Assembly (NCBI GenBank): GCA_003154555.1
Contig: PMDT01000192.1
Coordinates: 1,634 to 8,087, forward strand
Direction: 5' to 3'
Source of the DNA: Spirochaetaceae bacterium
GTDB lineage: Bacteria; Spirochaetota; Spirochaetia; SZUA-6; Fen-1364
Length of the DNA: 6,454 bases
This document shows positions 1-6,194 of the stretch, piece after piece. Below the pieces are notes generated by a model, which saw only the letters and a program-made list of their open reading frames with translations, did not search any database and had not been told where the DNA came from. Every line of letters starts with the position of its first letter. Within the stretch, counting starts at the first letter, position 1. The translations under genes and the position numbers were made by a program.

Positions 1-282
1 GGCAGCCGCTGGGAGTTCACGAGCTTCGAGCAGGCGGGCGCTGCGTGGGAAGTCAGCTTCAGCCGGTATCGGGGGACGGAGCCGGCGCCGGTCGAGACGC
101 GTCTCCTGCGCGTCGGGGAGTCCATCGGGCCCTTTGCCGTCAAGGCGATCAGCGCGACGCAGTCCACGGTGCTGAAGGCGGTGAGCGATCCCGGGCTCGC
201 CCCATTCCTCGCCGCCTTGGTCCTGTTGCTGGCGGGGCTCGGCCTGACCTTCATCCAGAAGAGGGGAGACAACCCGATATGA
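1..282 (+). CDS. resB: ResB-like cytochrome c biogenesis protein, C-terminal fragment
   Basis: The frame is open from base 1 to a TGA at 280-282 and gives the last 93 residues of a protein whose start lies outside the window. It has a soluble stretch, a DPG motif at fragment residues 63-65, and one hydrophobic segment at about 66-86 (rich in L, A and G). It ends in a short charged tail (QKRGDNPI). A DPG followed by a last membrane helix and a GLxxTF-type end is typical of ResB/CcsB, the partner of CcsA in System II cytochrome c maturation. That complex handles heme at the outer face of the inner membrane. The call rests mainly on this C-terminal pattern and on the overlap with ccsA: its stop codon overlaps the ATG at 279, implying translational coupling. 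Upstream domains cannot be judged. The identification is fairly secure; the exact subfamily is not. Confidence 0.8.
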   Translation, partial: GSRWEFTSFEQAGAAWEVSFSRYRGTEPAPVETRLLRVGESIGPFAVKAISATQSTVLKAVSDPGLAPFLAALVLLLAGLGLTFIQKRGDNPI

Positions 283-1067
283 TGGCGACAATCGCCCTCC
301 TGGCCATCGCGCTTGCCGCGGTGTTGCAGGCCGGCTTTCTGCTGCGGCGGGAGAACAGGCGGGACCCGGTTTCCCATTGGCTGCTTGCCGCCGCGGCGGC
401 ACTGCTCGTCGCCACGCTGGTGGAGCGGAGCATCCGGATCAGCTTCGTGGCCGTGACCGACACCTACGAATCGCTCGTCTTCTTCTCCGCCTGCATCTGC
501 GTCGTGCTCTTCGCGCTGCGCATGGCGCCGAAAACGCGAGGCCTCTCGCCATTCGTGCTGTTCGGCGCCACCATCGTGAGCCTTGCCCTGCTCGCGGTTT
601 CCTCGTCTCCGCTGGCACCGCGCGACATCGCCCCGCCGATCCCGGCGTTGAAGTCCTTCTGGCTCGTCCTGCATGTCACCTTCTCATTCATCGGGGAGGC
701 ATTCTTCGTCGTGAGCTTCGTCGCCGCCATCGTGCAGCTCGCGTCGGTCACGTCGGAGCGGCGCGCGGAGATGGACAGGCTGGTCGCGACGGCAATCGGG
801 ATCGGGTACCCCATCTTCACGGCGGGAGCGCTCGTCTTCGGCGCAATCTGGGCCGAGACGGCATGGGGCGCGTGGTGGAGCTGGGACCCCAAGGAGACCT
901 GGGCGCTCATCACGTGGCTCGTGTACACCGCCTACCTGCACACGCGCCTGGTGAAGCGTCTGCGGGGAACAACATCGGCGATCCTCGCCATCGCCGGCTT
1001 CGTGGCAACGGTCTTCACATTCTTCGGTGTGAACTTCCTGCTGTCGGGTCTCCACAGCTATGGTTGA
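279..1067 (+). CDS. ccsA: Cytochrome c biogenesis protein CcsA/ResC (System II heme handling)
   Basis: The protein has 262 residues and about eight hydrophobic segments (roughly 1-22, 33-48, 62-80, 91-108, 127-153, 172-191, 209-226, 232-250). The family signature WWD domain is clear: WWSWDPKETW at residues 199-208. Three histidines sit where the CcsA family places its heme ligands: H132 (LHVTF) before the WWD loop, H221 (YLHTR) in the next helix, and H259 in the C-terminal GLHSYG. In known CcsBA proteins these act as P-His1, TM-His2 and P-His2, moving heme outward and presenting it for attachment to apocytochrome c. The ATG at 279 overlaps the stop of the resB-like gene (ATGA), and AGGGGAG lies about 11 bases upstream. 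A second ATG follows at 282. At 262 aa it is at the short end of the family, so it is the compact type rather than a CcsBA fusion. Confidence 0.95.
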   Translation: MMATIALLAIALAAVLQAGFLLRRENRRDPVSHWLLAAAAALLVATLVERSIRISFVAVTDTYESLVFFSACICVVLFALRMAPKTRGLSPFVLFGATIVSLALLAVSSSPLAPRDIAPPIPALKSFWLVLHVTFSFIGEAFFVVSFVAAIVQLASVTSERRAEMDRLVATAIGIGYPIFTAGALVFGAIWAETAWGAWWSWDPKETWALITWLVYTAYLHTRLVKRLRGTTSAILAIAGFVATVFTFFGVNFLLSGLHSYG

Positions 1068-1076
1068 GAGCAGAGC

Positions 1077-2018
1077 ATGAGCGAGTTCGATTCATGGCCC
1101 CATACCACGCTGGTCGATGGCAACCTGCGCCTGGTCGTGCTTCTCCCCGATCCGCTGCAGGGCTACTACCGTGGACCCCGTTTCGACTGGGCCGGCACCG
1201 TTGCCCTTGCGGAGTGGGGGAAGCACAGCTTCTTCGGGAGCTGGCGGCTCCCGCCGCATCGGCCGCGCGCGAATGACGACACGGCAGGCACAGCCGGTGA
1301 GTTCGGGATGGGTCCGGCCTCCGACAGCCCGCCGCCGATCGGCTACGCGGATGCGCCGGTGGGCGGGACATTCCTCAAGATCGGCGTCGGGCAGGTGGTG
1401 AAGATCGACGAGCCCGCGTATCATTTCGAAGCCCTCTACAGGATATCGCGCCCCGCGGCATGGGACATCCGGCAGGACGAAGGGAAGATCAGCTTCGTGC
1501 AGGAGGAGGGTCCTGTCCGCGGTTACGCGTTGCGCTATGCGAAGACCATCGAGATGGAACGATCATCTGCATCTTTCATCGTGCGGCATACGCTGGAAAA
1601 CACCGGGGCACATCCATTCGCGCAGACTCACTACTGCCACAACTTCCTCCGCATCGATGATGCGCCGGTGGGCCCGGGCACCTCCATCGAGCTTCCATTC
1701 GATGCACGTCTTTCGAAAACGGATGACGGCGTGCTTGTGGCGCGGGGCAGGAGAATCGAGCTCACGCGGGAGCCGCGGGCGGACGAGGATTTCTTTGCGC
1801 TTGTAACCGGGTACGGAAAGACCGCGGAGCACAATGCCATGACCGTGCGCGGCAGGGACGCGGCGGTGCGGATTTCCGGAAGCGACCCGCTGTACAGGCT
1901 CCAGGTTTTTGGCACGGGCCGAACGATATGCCCCGAGCCGTTTGTCGCCATCGATCTTGCGCCGGGAAAGTCGCACTCCTGGACGATACGCTACAACTTC
2001 ACGGAAGGCGGCGCTTGA
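1077..2018 (+). CDS. Galactose mutarotase-like (aldose 1-epimerase fold) protein of unknown substrate
   Basis: The protein has 313 residues and no signal peptide or membrane segment, so it is probably cytoplasmic. It is rich in beta strands. Several features recall the aldose 1-epimerase superfamily: RHTLENTG at 170-177, the histidine-rich QTHYCHNF at 183-190 (H185 and H188, where mutarotases carry a catalytic HxYFN-type histidine), and a C-terminal CPEPFVAIDLAPGKS segment at 285-299, where E287 may match the catalytic glutamate. The last strand (SWTIRYNF) is also typical of the fold. In such enzymes the His/Glu pair interconverts sugar anomers, but the substrate cannot be inferred here. The ATG follows the ccsA stop by 9 bases, so co-transcription is likely; only a weak purine-rich GAGAGCAGAG precedes it. 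No link between sugar epimerisation and cytochrome maturation is obvious. The fold is moderately likely; enzymatic activity is unproven. Confidence 0.6.
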   Translation: MSEFDSWPHTTLVDGNLRLVVLLPDPLQGYYRGPRFDWAGTVALAEWGKHSFFGSWRLPPHRPRANDDTAGTAGEFGMGPASDSPPPIGYADAPVGGTFLKIGVGQVVKIDEPAYHFEALYRISRPAAWDIRQDEGKISFVQEEGPVRGYALRYAKTIEMERSSASFIVRHTLENTGAHPFAQTHYCHNFLRIDDAPVGPGTSIELPFDARLSKTDDGVLVARGRRIELTREPRADEDFFALVTGYGKTAEHNAMTVRGRDAAVRISGSDPLYRLQVFGTGRTICPEPFVAIDLAPGKSHSWTIRYNFTEGGA

Positions 2019-2036
2019 AGGGAGCGCGTCCGCTTC
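2004..2036. terminator. Imperfect hairpin between convergent genes, candidate bidirectional terminator
   Basis: GCGCT (2011-2015) and AGCGC (2023-2027) form a perfect 5-bp stem around a 7-base loop. An outer arm, GAAGGCG (2004-2010) against CGCTTC (2031-2036), extends it with a one-base bulge on the left and a three-base bulge on the right. The structure covers the stop codons of both converging genes (2016-2018 on plus, 2035-2037 on minus). There is no T-tract on either side, so intrinsic termination would be inefficient. It may instead limit read-through or protect 3' ends. The call rests on position plus complementarity only. Confidence 0.3.
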
Positions 2037-2553
2037 ACGTGATACGATCCGCGATATCCGCGAAGAGGCGTTCCAGGAGCTCGTTTGTCGGACCGCAGGC
2101 TGCCACGACTTCCCGCGCCCACACGGCGTATTCGTGCCTTTTGCGCGCACTCCATCCCAGGGGCGGGCTTTCCGTGAGCGAACGAAGGTTCGCGATCTTG
2201 TCGGCGATTTTCAGCATGCGCGCGCGCGGGGACTTCCCCGGCGCGCTCTCGACCTGGCGCCTCTTGCGCTGGTCGCGCAGCAGCTCCTTGTCGTCAGTCA
2301 CGGCAGCCACGAGGGACGCCACGTCATCCCCGAATGCCTCGACGAGCTCGGCGCGCGTCGTGACGGTGTCTTCCAGCGTGTCGTGGAGGAGTCCTGCCAT
2401 GACCAGCGCGGGATCGGCGCCGTCGGTGGCCTCGGCGAGCAGAAGCGCGACCTCGGTGAGGTGGTTGATGTAGGGTTCGGCCTTCAGGCCCTTGCGGCGC
2501 TGCGTGGAATGCCGGCGCGCGGCAAAATCCATGGCGCGCGTGACGCCGAGCAC
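2035..2553 (-). CDS. MESH1-like small alarmone hydrolase (HD-domain (p)ppGpp pyrophosphohydrolase)
   Basis: The 172-residue protein is a single HD domain that tracks the MESH1/SpoT hydrolase pattern throughout. It has STQRRKG (16-22), PYINH ending in H31, the HDTLEDT motif with H57/D58 and E61/D62, VTDDKEL (85-91), and KIADKIANLRSL with D118 and N122. H31, H57, D58 and D118 match the Mn ligands of SpoT-type hydrolases, and E61/D62 match the catalytic pair. GWSARKRHEYAVWAREVV near the C-terminus is also typical. No synthetase, TGS or ACT domain is present, so it should only degrade alarmone, removing the 3'-pyrophosphate of (p)ppGpp in the cytoplasm. Animal MESH1 also dephosphorylates NADPH, so that activity is possible. 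The start is GTG at 2553, chosen because GGAGAG lies about 6 bases upstream; ATG at 2532 would cut just before the conserved region. It sits 14 bases after the upstream multidomain gene and is probably its operon partner. Confidence 0.88.
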   Translation of the reverse strand: MLGVTRAMDFAARRHSTQRRKGLKAEPYINHLTEVALLLAEATDGADPALVMAGLLHDTLEDTVTTRAELVEAFGDDVASLVAAVTDDKELLRDQRKRRQVESAPGKSPRARMLKIADKIANLRSLTESPPLGWSARKRHEYAVWAREVVAACGPTNELLERLFADIADRIT

Positions 2554-2567
2554 ACCGGTCTCTCCGC

Positions 2568-5219
2568 TCAGGTGAGCACCTTCCGGAAGCGGCGGTTCTC
2601 AAGAAGTGTGTGATCGATCACCCAGTCCTTGAGGAACTCCACCATGTTGTGCAGGGCATCCACGGGTGCGGTCTCCAGGTAACGCGCCAGGCCTTCCACC
2701 TTGCGGAGGAACTCGCCGTGCTCGTGGATGGCGGCCTCATAGGCGGGGTCGGCATGCCGCGCGGCCAGCGTCTCCTCATACTGGAGATGGGACTTCGCGA
2801 AGGTGGTGAGCTTCTGCACCTTGTCCATGCGGTCGTCGCCGGGGCTGCGGCCCTCCGCTATCGCTGACAGCGCGTCGATCATGTCGAAGAGCAGGCGGTG
2901 CTGATCGTCGATCTCGGGGATGCCCACGGCGTAGGAATCGTGCCAGACGAATCTGAGCTCGGCGCGGAAGCTTTTGAGGCGCCGCTCGTAGGTTTCCATG
3001 AGCTTCCACTGCACGACGGGAATGTCTTCTATCGCTTCGGCGGGCACGGAATACAGGGTCGAATCCAGCAGTGCGCGCGTCTCGAAGAGGTGCTGGATCG
3101 TCGCGGTCTCCTTTCCCGGCGCCGCAAGCTGACCGAAGCGCTGGCTCCATCCGGTGGGAAGCTCTCGGGCACCCCGCATAAGCGTCTCTTCCCCGAAGAA
3201 GCCGCCCGGCTTCAGGTTCTCGATCGGCCGCCCGCCGAGGAACACCGTGACAAGCCCTTCCGACAGGAGGAATATCTCCGCCTTTCCCTGGGGTGAAAGA
3301 ACCGTGCCTTCAGTGATCTGCCGGCTTTTCATGGACCGGGCGATCCTGATCTGCAGCGGGAAGGAGACCATTTCCCCGAAGAGCCACGTTCCCTGGAGGA
3401 TCTGGCGGTGCGTCTGCACCTGGCGCAGCTCCTCCATGACACCCGCGCGGTCGAGAAAGGCCGTGTAGATTTCGCACGGGATACGGAGCGCCGTGACGTG
3501 GCTCAGGGCGCGGCACGTGCGACGCGCGTTTTCACCGCCGATGCAGTCCAGCTCGCCGATGATGCTGCCCGCCGATTCGCGGTTGTGCAGCCCCGTCTTC
3601 GAATCGATGAGCTCCACCTGGCCGCTCAGGACAAGAAAGACGTCGCTCACCGGGAGGTCGGCACGCTGCATGATGGTGTCCGGCGCATAGGTAACCAGCG
3701 GCGCATTGCCGAGCGTTGCGATCTCGTGCTCGGCAACGGTTGGAAAGTAGTGACGCAGCGCGCGCACCCCGTCGTGCTGGAGCGAGTCGACGTGCGACTG
3801 CACGAGCACTTCCTGCTGACCGAAGGCGGCGCAGGAGCCGATCTCCTTCTGCGCGTCAGTGAGCGGCAATGATGTGTGGCTCAGGAAGACTTTCGCCGAG
3901 GCGTCGCCCGAAAAATCCTCCGCCCTGCCGTGGATGAGGCCGCCGCCGATGTCGATCTTCTTCACATTCACCGGAGAGAGGAGGCGTGCCGTGAAAGCAT
4001 CGTAGAAGGGCTGGGAGATGCCGTTCTTTCGCGGGTCATCCGTCACCATTTTCCGCAGCACTTCGAAGGAGCTGATATCGGCAAGGTGCGCGTAGGTGCG
4101 ATAGCCCTTGTCCCAGAGGGCGCGGAAAAAGAAGACCGTCGTCTCCACGGGGTGGGGGGAAAGGACCGGCATCACTTCGAGGCCTTCAACGTTGTTCCAT
4201 TCCTCTATGGCGAGATCGTGCGGCTCGAAATACTGGAAGAAGGTCGCTTCGTTGCGGCCGGTGAGCGCACCGTACTTCTTCACGACGCTCGCCCGGACCG
4301 GCGGGGTGGCGTAGTAGGGGATGCGGTGATCCGAGCGCACCAGGGAGGTGAGGCCCGCAAAGTGGTCGTCGTGGCCGTGCGTGTGGAAGATGCCCGAGAT
4401 CTCGTTGATGCTGATCCCCAGGGCGGTGAGGGTGTGCTGGATGCCCGGCCCGGCATCGACGAGATAGAGCCTGCCCTGGAAGCAGACGATGCTCCCCATG
4501 CAGGGCCGGGTGACGTCCCACCCGTCGCCCTCGCCGATGTGCACGACGGAGAAATATTCCCGGCGCAGGGACTGGAAGGCGAGCTGGTACGTGGAGAGAT
4601 ACTCCTCGGTGTCACCCAGGTTGAGGTCGACCGTGACCGACTGGCCGCCGTAGATGAACTCATAGCGGTTGAAACCCCTGCGACGGACGAATGCGCCGCC
4701 GCGCAGCTCCACTGCCGGCGTGTCCACGACGCGCAGGTCCAGCAGGTCCTCGGTGCGGCGGATGTTGTCGAAGGCGAACCACCGCTTGATGCGCAGCATG
4801 TCGTGGGCCTGCGCCTCGGAGACACCTGTCGCGGCGATCTCCGCCAGGGTCGCAAGGCCGTAGGTCCCGCGGTAGATGTACGTGCTCTGGCTCTTCACCT
4901 GGTCTTCCAGACCAATGAGCATAGGTTTGCGCCCCGTGTTGTTCGGATGGCCGGGGAGGATCATGCCCTGGAGATAGAGCATCTGCAGAACGGGGAACTC
5001 GGCAAGGTTGGAGAAGCTGCCCTTCTGGATTGTCGTGTCGGAAAGGAGGATTGCGTTGGGGCCGGTCTGGGCCATGACCCCCTCTTTCTCCCGCTCGACG
5101 ATGAGGCCCATCCTCATCAGGTGCTTGACACTGTCCGCGGGACATCCGCAGAGGACGAAAAGGTCCGCCTCGGGTATCTCCACCCAGTAGACACCGTTCG
5201 TCACTCGCTGTTTCTGCAT
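2568..5219 (-). CDS. Multidomain protein: unknown N-terminus, metallo-beta-lactamase, two cNMP-binding folds, bacteriohemerythrin
   Basis: The protein has 883 residues and no signal peptide or membrane helix, so it is probably cytoplasmic. Residues 1-210 form a region I cannot assign, with LCGCPADS at 23-30. Residues about 215-480 are a metallo-beta-lactamase domain: H281, H283, D285 and H286 form HxHxDH, and H356, D381 and H449 are likely further metal ligands. Residues about 490-605 resemble a cNMP-binding domain (GEL at 555-557, RRT at 566-568). Residues about 615-750 are a second one (FFGEE at 674-678) with a roughly 20-25 residue insertion in the phosphate-binding cassette. Residues 756-883 are a bacteriohemerythrin domain (YAVGIPEIDDQH ending at H774, H811/E815, H834, H870). 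Canonical hemerythrin ligands appear replaced at A830 and N875. The likely role is O2, NO or redox sensing tied to a hydrolase or dioxygenase-like centre and nucleotide binding; the substrate is unknown. There is no DNA-binding helix-turn-helix after the cNMP folds, so it is not a Crp-type regulator. ATG at 5219 has AAAAGG 5 bases upstream and GAAGGAG about 14 bases upstream. Confidence 0.88.
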   Translation of the reverse strand: MQKQRVTNGVYWVEIPEADLFVLCGCPADSVKHLMRMGLIVEREKEGVMAQTGPNAILLSDTTIQKGSFSNLAEFPVLQMLYLQGMILPGHPNNTGRKPMLIGLEDQVKSQSTYIYRGTYGLATLAEIAATGVSEAQAHDMLRIKRWFAFDNIRRTEDLLDLRVVDTPAVELRGGAFVRRRGFNRYEFIYGGQSVTVDLNLGDTEEYLSTYQLAFQSLRREYFSVVHIGEGDGWDVTRPCMGSIVCFQGRLYLVDAGPGIQHTLTALGISINEISGIFHTHGHDDHFAGLTSLVRSDHRIPYYATPPVRASVVKKYGALTGRNEATFFQYFEPHDLAIEEWNNVEGLEVMPVLSPHPVETTVFFFRALWDKGYRTYAHLADISSFEVLRKMVTDDPRKNGISQPFYDAFTARLLSPVNVKKIDIGGGLIHGRAEDFSGDASAKVFLSHTSLPLTDAQKEIGSCAAFGQQEVLVQSHVDSLQHDGVRALRHYFPTVAEHEIATLGNAPLVTYAPDTIMQRADLPVSDVFLVLSGQVELIDSKTGLHNRESAGSIIGELDCIGGENARRTCRALSHVTALRIPCEIYTAFLDRAGVMEELRQVQTHRQILQGTWLFGEMVSFPLQIRIARSMKSRQITEGTVLSPQGKAEIFLLSEGLVTVFLGGRPIENLKPGGFFGEETLMRGARELPTGWSQRFGQLAAPGKETATIQHLFETRALLDSTLYSVPAEAIEDIPVVQWKLMETYERRLKSFRAELRFVWHDSYAVGIPEIDDQHRLLFDMIDALSAIAEGRSPGDDRMDKVQKLTTFAKSHLQYEETLAARHADPAYEAAIHEHGEFLRKVEGLARYLETAPVDALHNMVEFLKDWVIDHTLLENRRFRKVLT

Positions 5220-5283
5220 CGAGGCCTTTTCGTCTCCTTCGCCGTCTTGAGTCCCTGCTGCGGTCGCCGACTATCTCCTCTCA

Positions 5284-5312
5284 ATTATAACGAAGCCGGA
5301 CGCCGATTGCAA
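5284..5312 (-). promoter_or_regulatory. Sigma70-type promoter for the multidomain protein / alarmone hydrolase pair
   Basis: On the minus strand a -35-like TTGCAA (5312-5307) is followed, after exactly 17 bases, by a perfect -10 TATAAT (5289-5284). The site lies in the only AT-rich patch of the divergent intergenic region. Transcription would begin near 5277, leaving a leader of about 58 bases before the ATG at 5219. The -35 matches the consensus at four of six positions. The same AT patch reads TATAAC on the plus strand (5286-5291), but I see no convincing plus-strand -35 for it. Confidence 0.65.
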
Positions 5313-5387
5313 AAACGCCGCGTTCATCGATCCGACGGTGGATTCCAGGTGACGTTTCTGCCGATAGTGAAAGCAAACGGTTTGCCG

Positions 5388-6152
5388 ATGACGATACGGC
5401 CGCTTCGGTGCATTGCGGGTCCGGGACTTCCACTCCCGACGCGCCCCACCCCATTTCTCGACGATCTCACGCACCTGCGCGAGCGGCATGGCGAGAAGAT
5501 CGTTGCGGTCGACCAGGAATCCGCTTCCATCGTGGGCGCACTGGGCCTGTATCCCGACCGGGATGAGGGGGGAACCTTCTACCACCTTGCGGGGCTCGAG
5601 GCCACCCCGGATGCACGTGCGGCAGGCGTGGACGCGCTGCTCCTCGAAGAGGCCGGCAGGTACCTGGGCGAGCACAAGGCGACCAGGCTGAAGTTCGGCA
5701 CCAGCCCTCTCCTCACGACGAATGCAGGGCTGTACGTGACGCGATTCGGCACGCGCTACCGCTGGCGGGAAGGGCCGCGGACACCCGACGGCGCGCCGTG
5801 GCCGTACGTCGCCTGTGAATGTGATTTCGACGACCCCCTTGCGCGCCCCCTCGACCTCCGCGACGACGAGGTGGAAGCCCGGAGCGTCCTGGCATGGAGA
5901 GAGGGCAGGCCGATACCACGGGCGGGCGTGGCATGGTCGGGCCCCCTGTCGATCCTGCTTCCCGAGCTTTCCAGCGACAGCCTGCCGCTGGCCGTTTCCG
6001 ACCCGGGTTTCCTTTCCGTGCTCTGGGAGACATTCCACGCGCTGCACGTGCACGGATACAGCTTCGCCTGGTTCGACAGGCTGCCCGCGCGGGGGCGGCC
6101 GCCGGGGGCACCGCCGTGTTTCTATGTCATGAAGAAGTCCGTCGCTTTCTAG
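5388..6152 (+). CDS. GNAT-like protein with degenerate acyl-CoA motif and C-terminal extension
   Basis: The protein has 254 residues from the chosen ATG. MTIRPL at the N-terminus is a typical first strand of GNAT acetyltransferases. It is followed by a strand pair (KIVAVDQES, IVGALGLYP), a motif A-like region LEATPDARAAGVDALLLEEAG (about 70-90), and RLKFGTSPLLTTNAG (100-114), where many predicted acetyltransferases carry a conserved Asn. The acyl-CoA pyrophosphate loop, usually R/QxxGxG/A, reads RAAGVD at 77-82, with Asp in the last position. Residues 134-150 (DGAPWPYVACECDFDDP) and about 100 more form a C-terminal extension with unclear fold. Substrate and activity are unknown. In-frame GTG codons at 5349 and 5367 could also start the protein and no start has a good ribosome site; ATG 5388 was chosen because it places the GNAT first strand at the N-terminus. 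The gene is divergent from the multidomain gene. Confidence 0.6.
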   Translation: MTIRPLRCIAGPGLPLPTRPTPFLDDLTHLRERHGEKIVAVDQESASIVGALGLYPDRDEGGTFYHLAGLEATPDARAAGVDALLLEEAGRYLGEHKATRLKFGTSPLLTTNAGLYVTRFGTRYRWREGPRTPDGAPWPYVACECDFDDPLARPLDLRDDEVEARSVLAWREGRPIPRAGVAWSGPLSILLPELSSDSLPLAVSDPGFLSVLWETFHALHVHGYSFAWFDRLPARGRPPGAPPCFYVMKKSVAF

Positions 6153-6157
6153 GGAGA

Positions 6158-6187
6158 TTGAACATGCGGTGGGACTCGGGTTACACT
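6158..6187 (+). promoter_or_regulatory. Promoter-like sequence placing the start site at the ATG of the small gene
   Basis: TTGAAC (6158-6163) and TACACT (6182-6187) are separated by 18 bases, each matching the sigma70 consensus at four of six positions. The -10-like element ends 7 bases before the ATG at 6195, so a transcript would begin at or next to the start codon and have no leader. The absence of a Shine-Dalgarno sequence just before 6195 agrees with this. The evidence is pattern only. Confidence 0.4.
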
Positions 6188-6194
6188 CCCGGGC

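Noticed and set aside
45..278. A 78-residue N-terminal extension of ccsA in its own frame.
   Set aside because: It overlaps the resB-like C-terminus in another frame and translates to Arg/Gly-rich sequence. The ATG at 279 has a ribosome site, begins a membrane helix at once and gives normal stop-start overlap.
377..1276. A 299-codon plus-strand frame overlapping ccsA and the mutarotase-like gene.
   Set aside because: It is an out-of-frame shadow of ccsA: Arg/His/Ala-rich, without the hydrophobic segments or the WWD signature.
1909..2613. A 234-codon plus-strand frame across the alarmone hydrolase.
   Set aside because: It is antisense to a protein with all HD-hydrolase catalytic residues and shows no family features of its own.
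2568..3600. Crp/Fnr-type transcription regulator as the identity of the cNMP-containing part.
   Set aside because: No helix-turn-helix follows either cNMP fold; the second leads directly into the hemerythrin domain.
3876..5348. A long open plus-strand frame opposite the multidomain gene, running in-frame into the GNAT-like gene.
   Set aside because: It is antisense to a gene whose domains are clearly recognisable. Its translation is low-complexity and charged with no family motifs, and GC-rich coding DNA commonly leaves the opposite strand open. Only the part from about 5388 is real.
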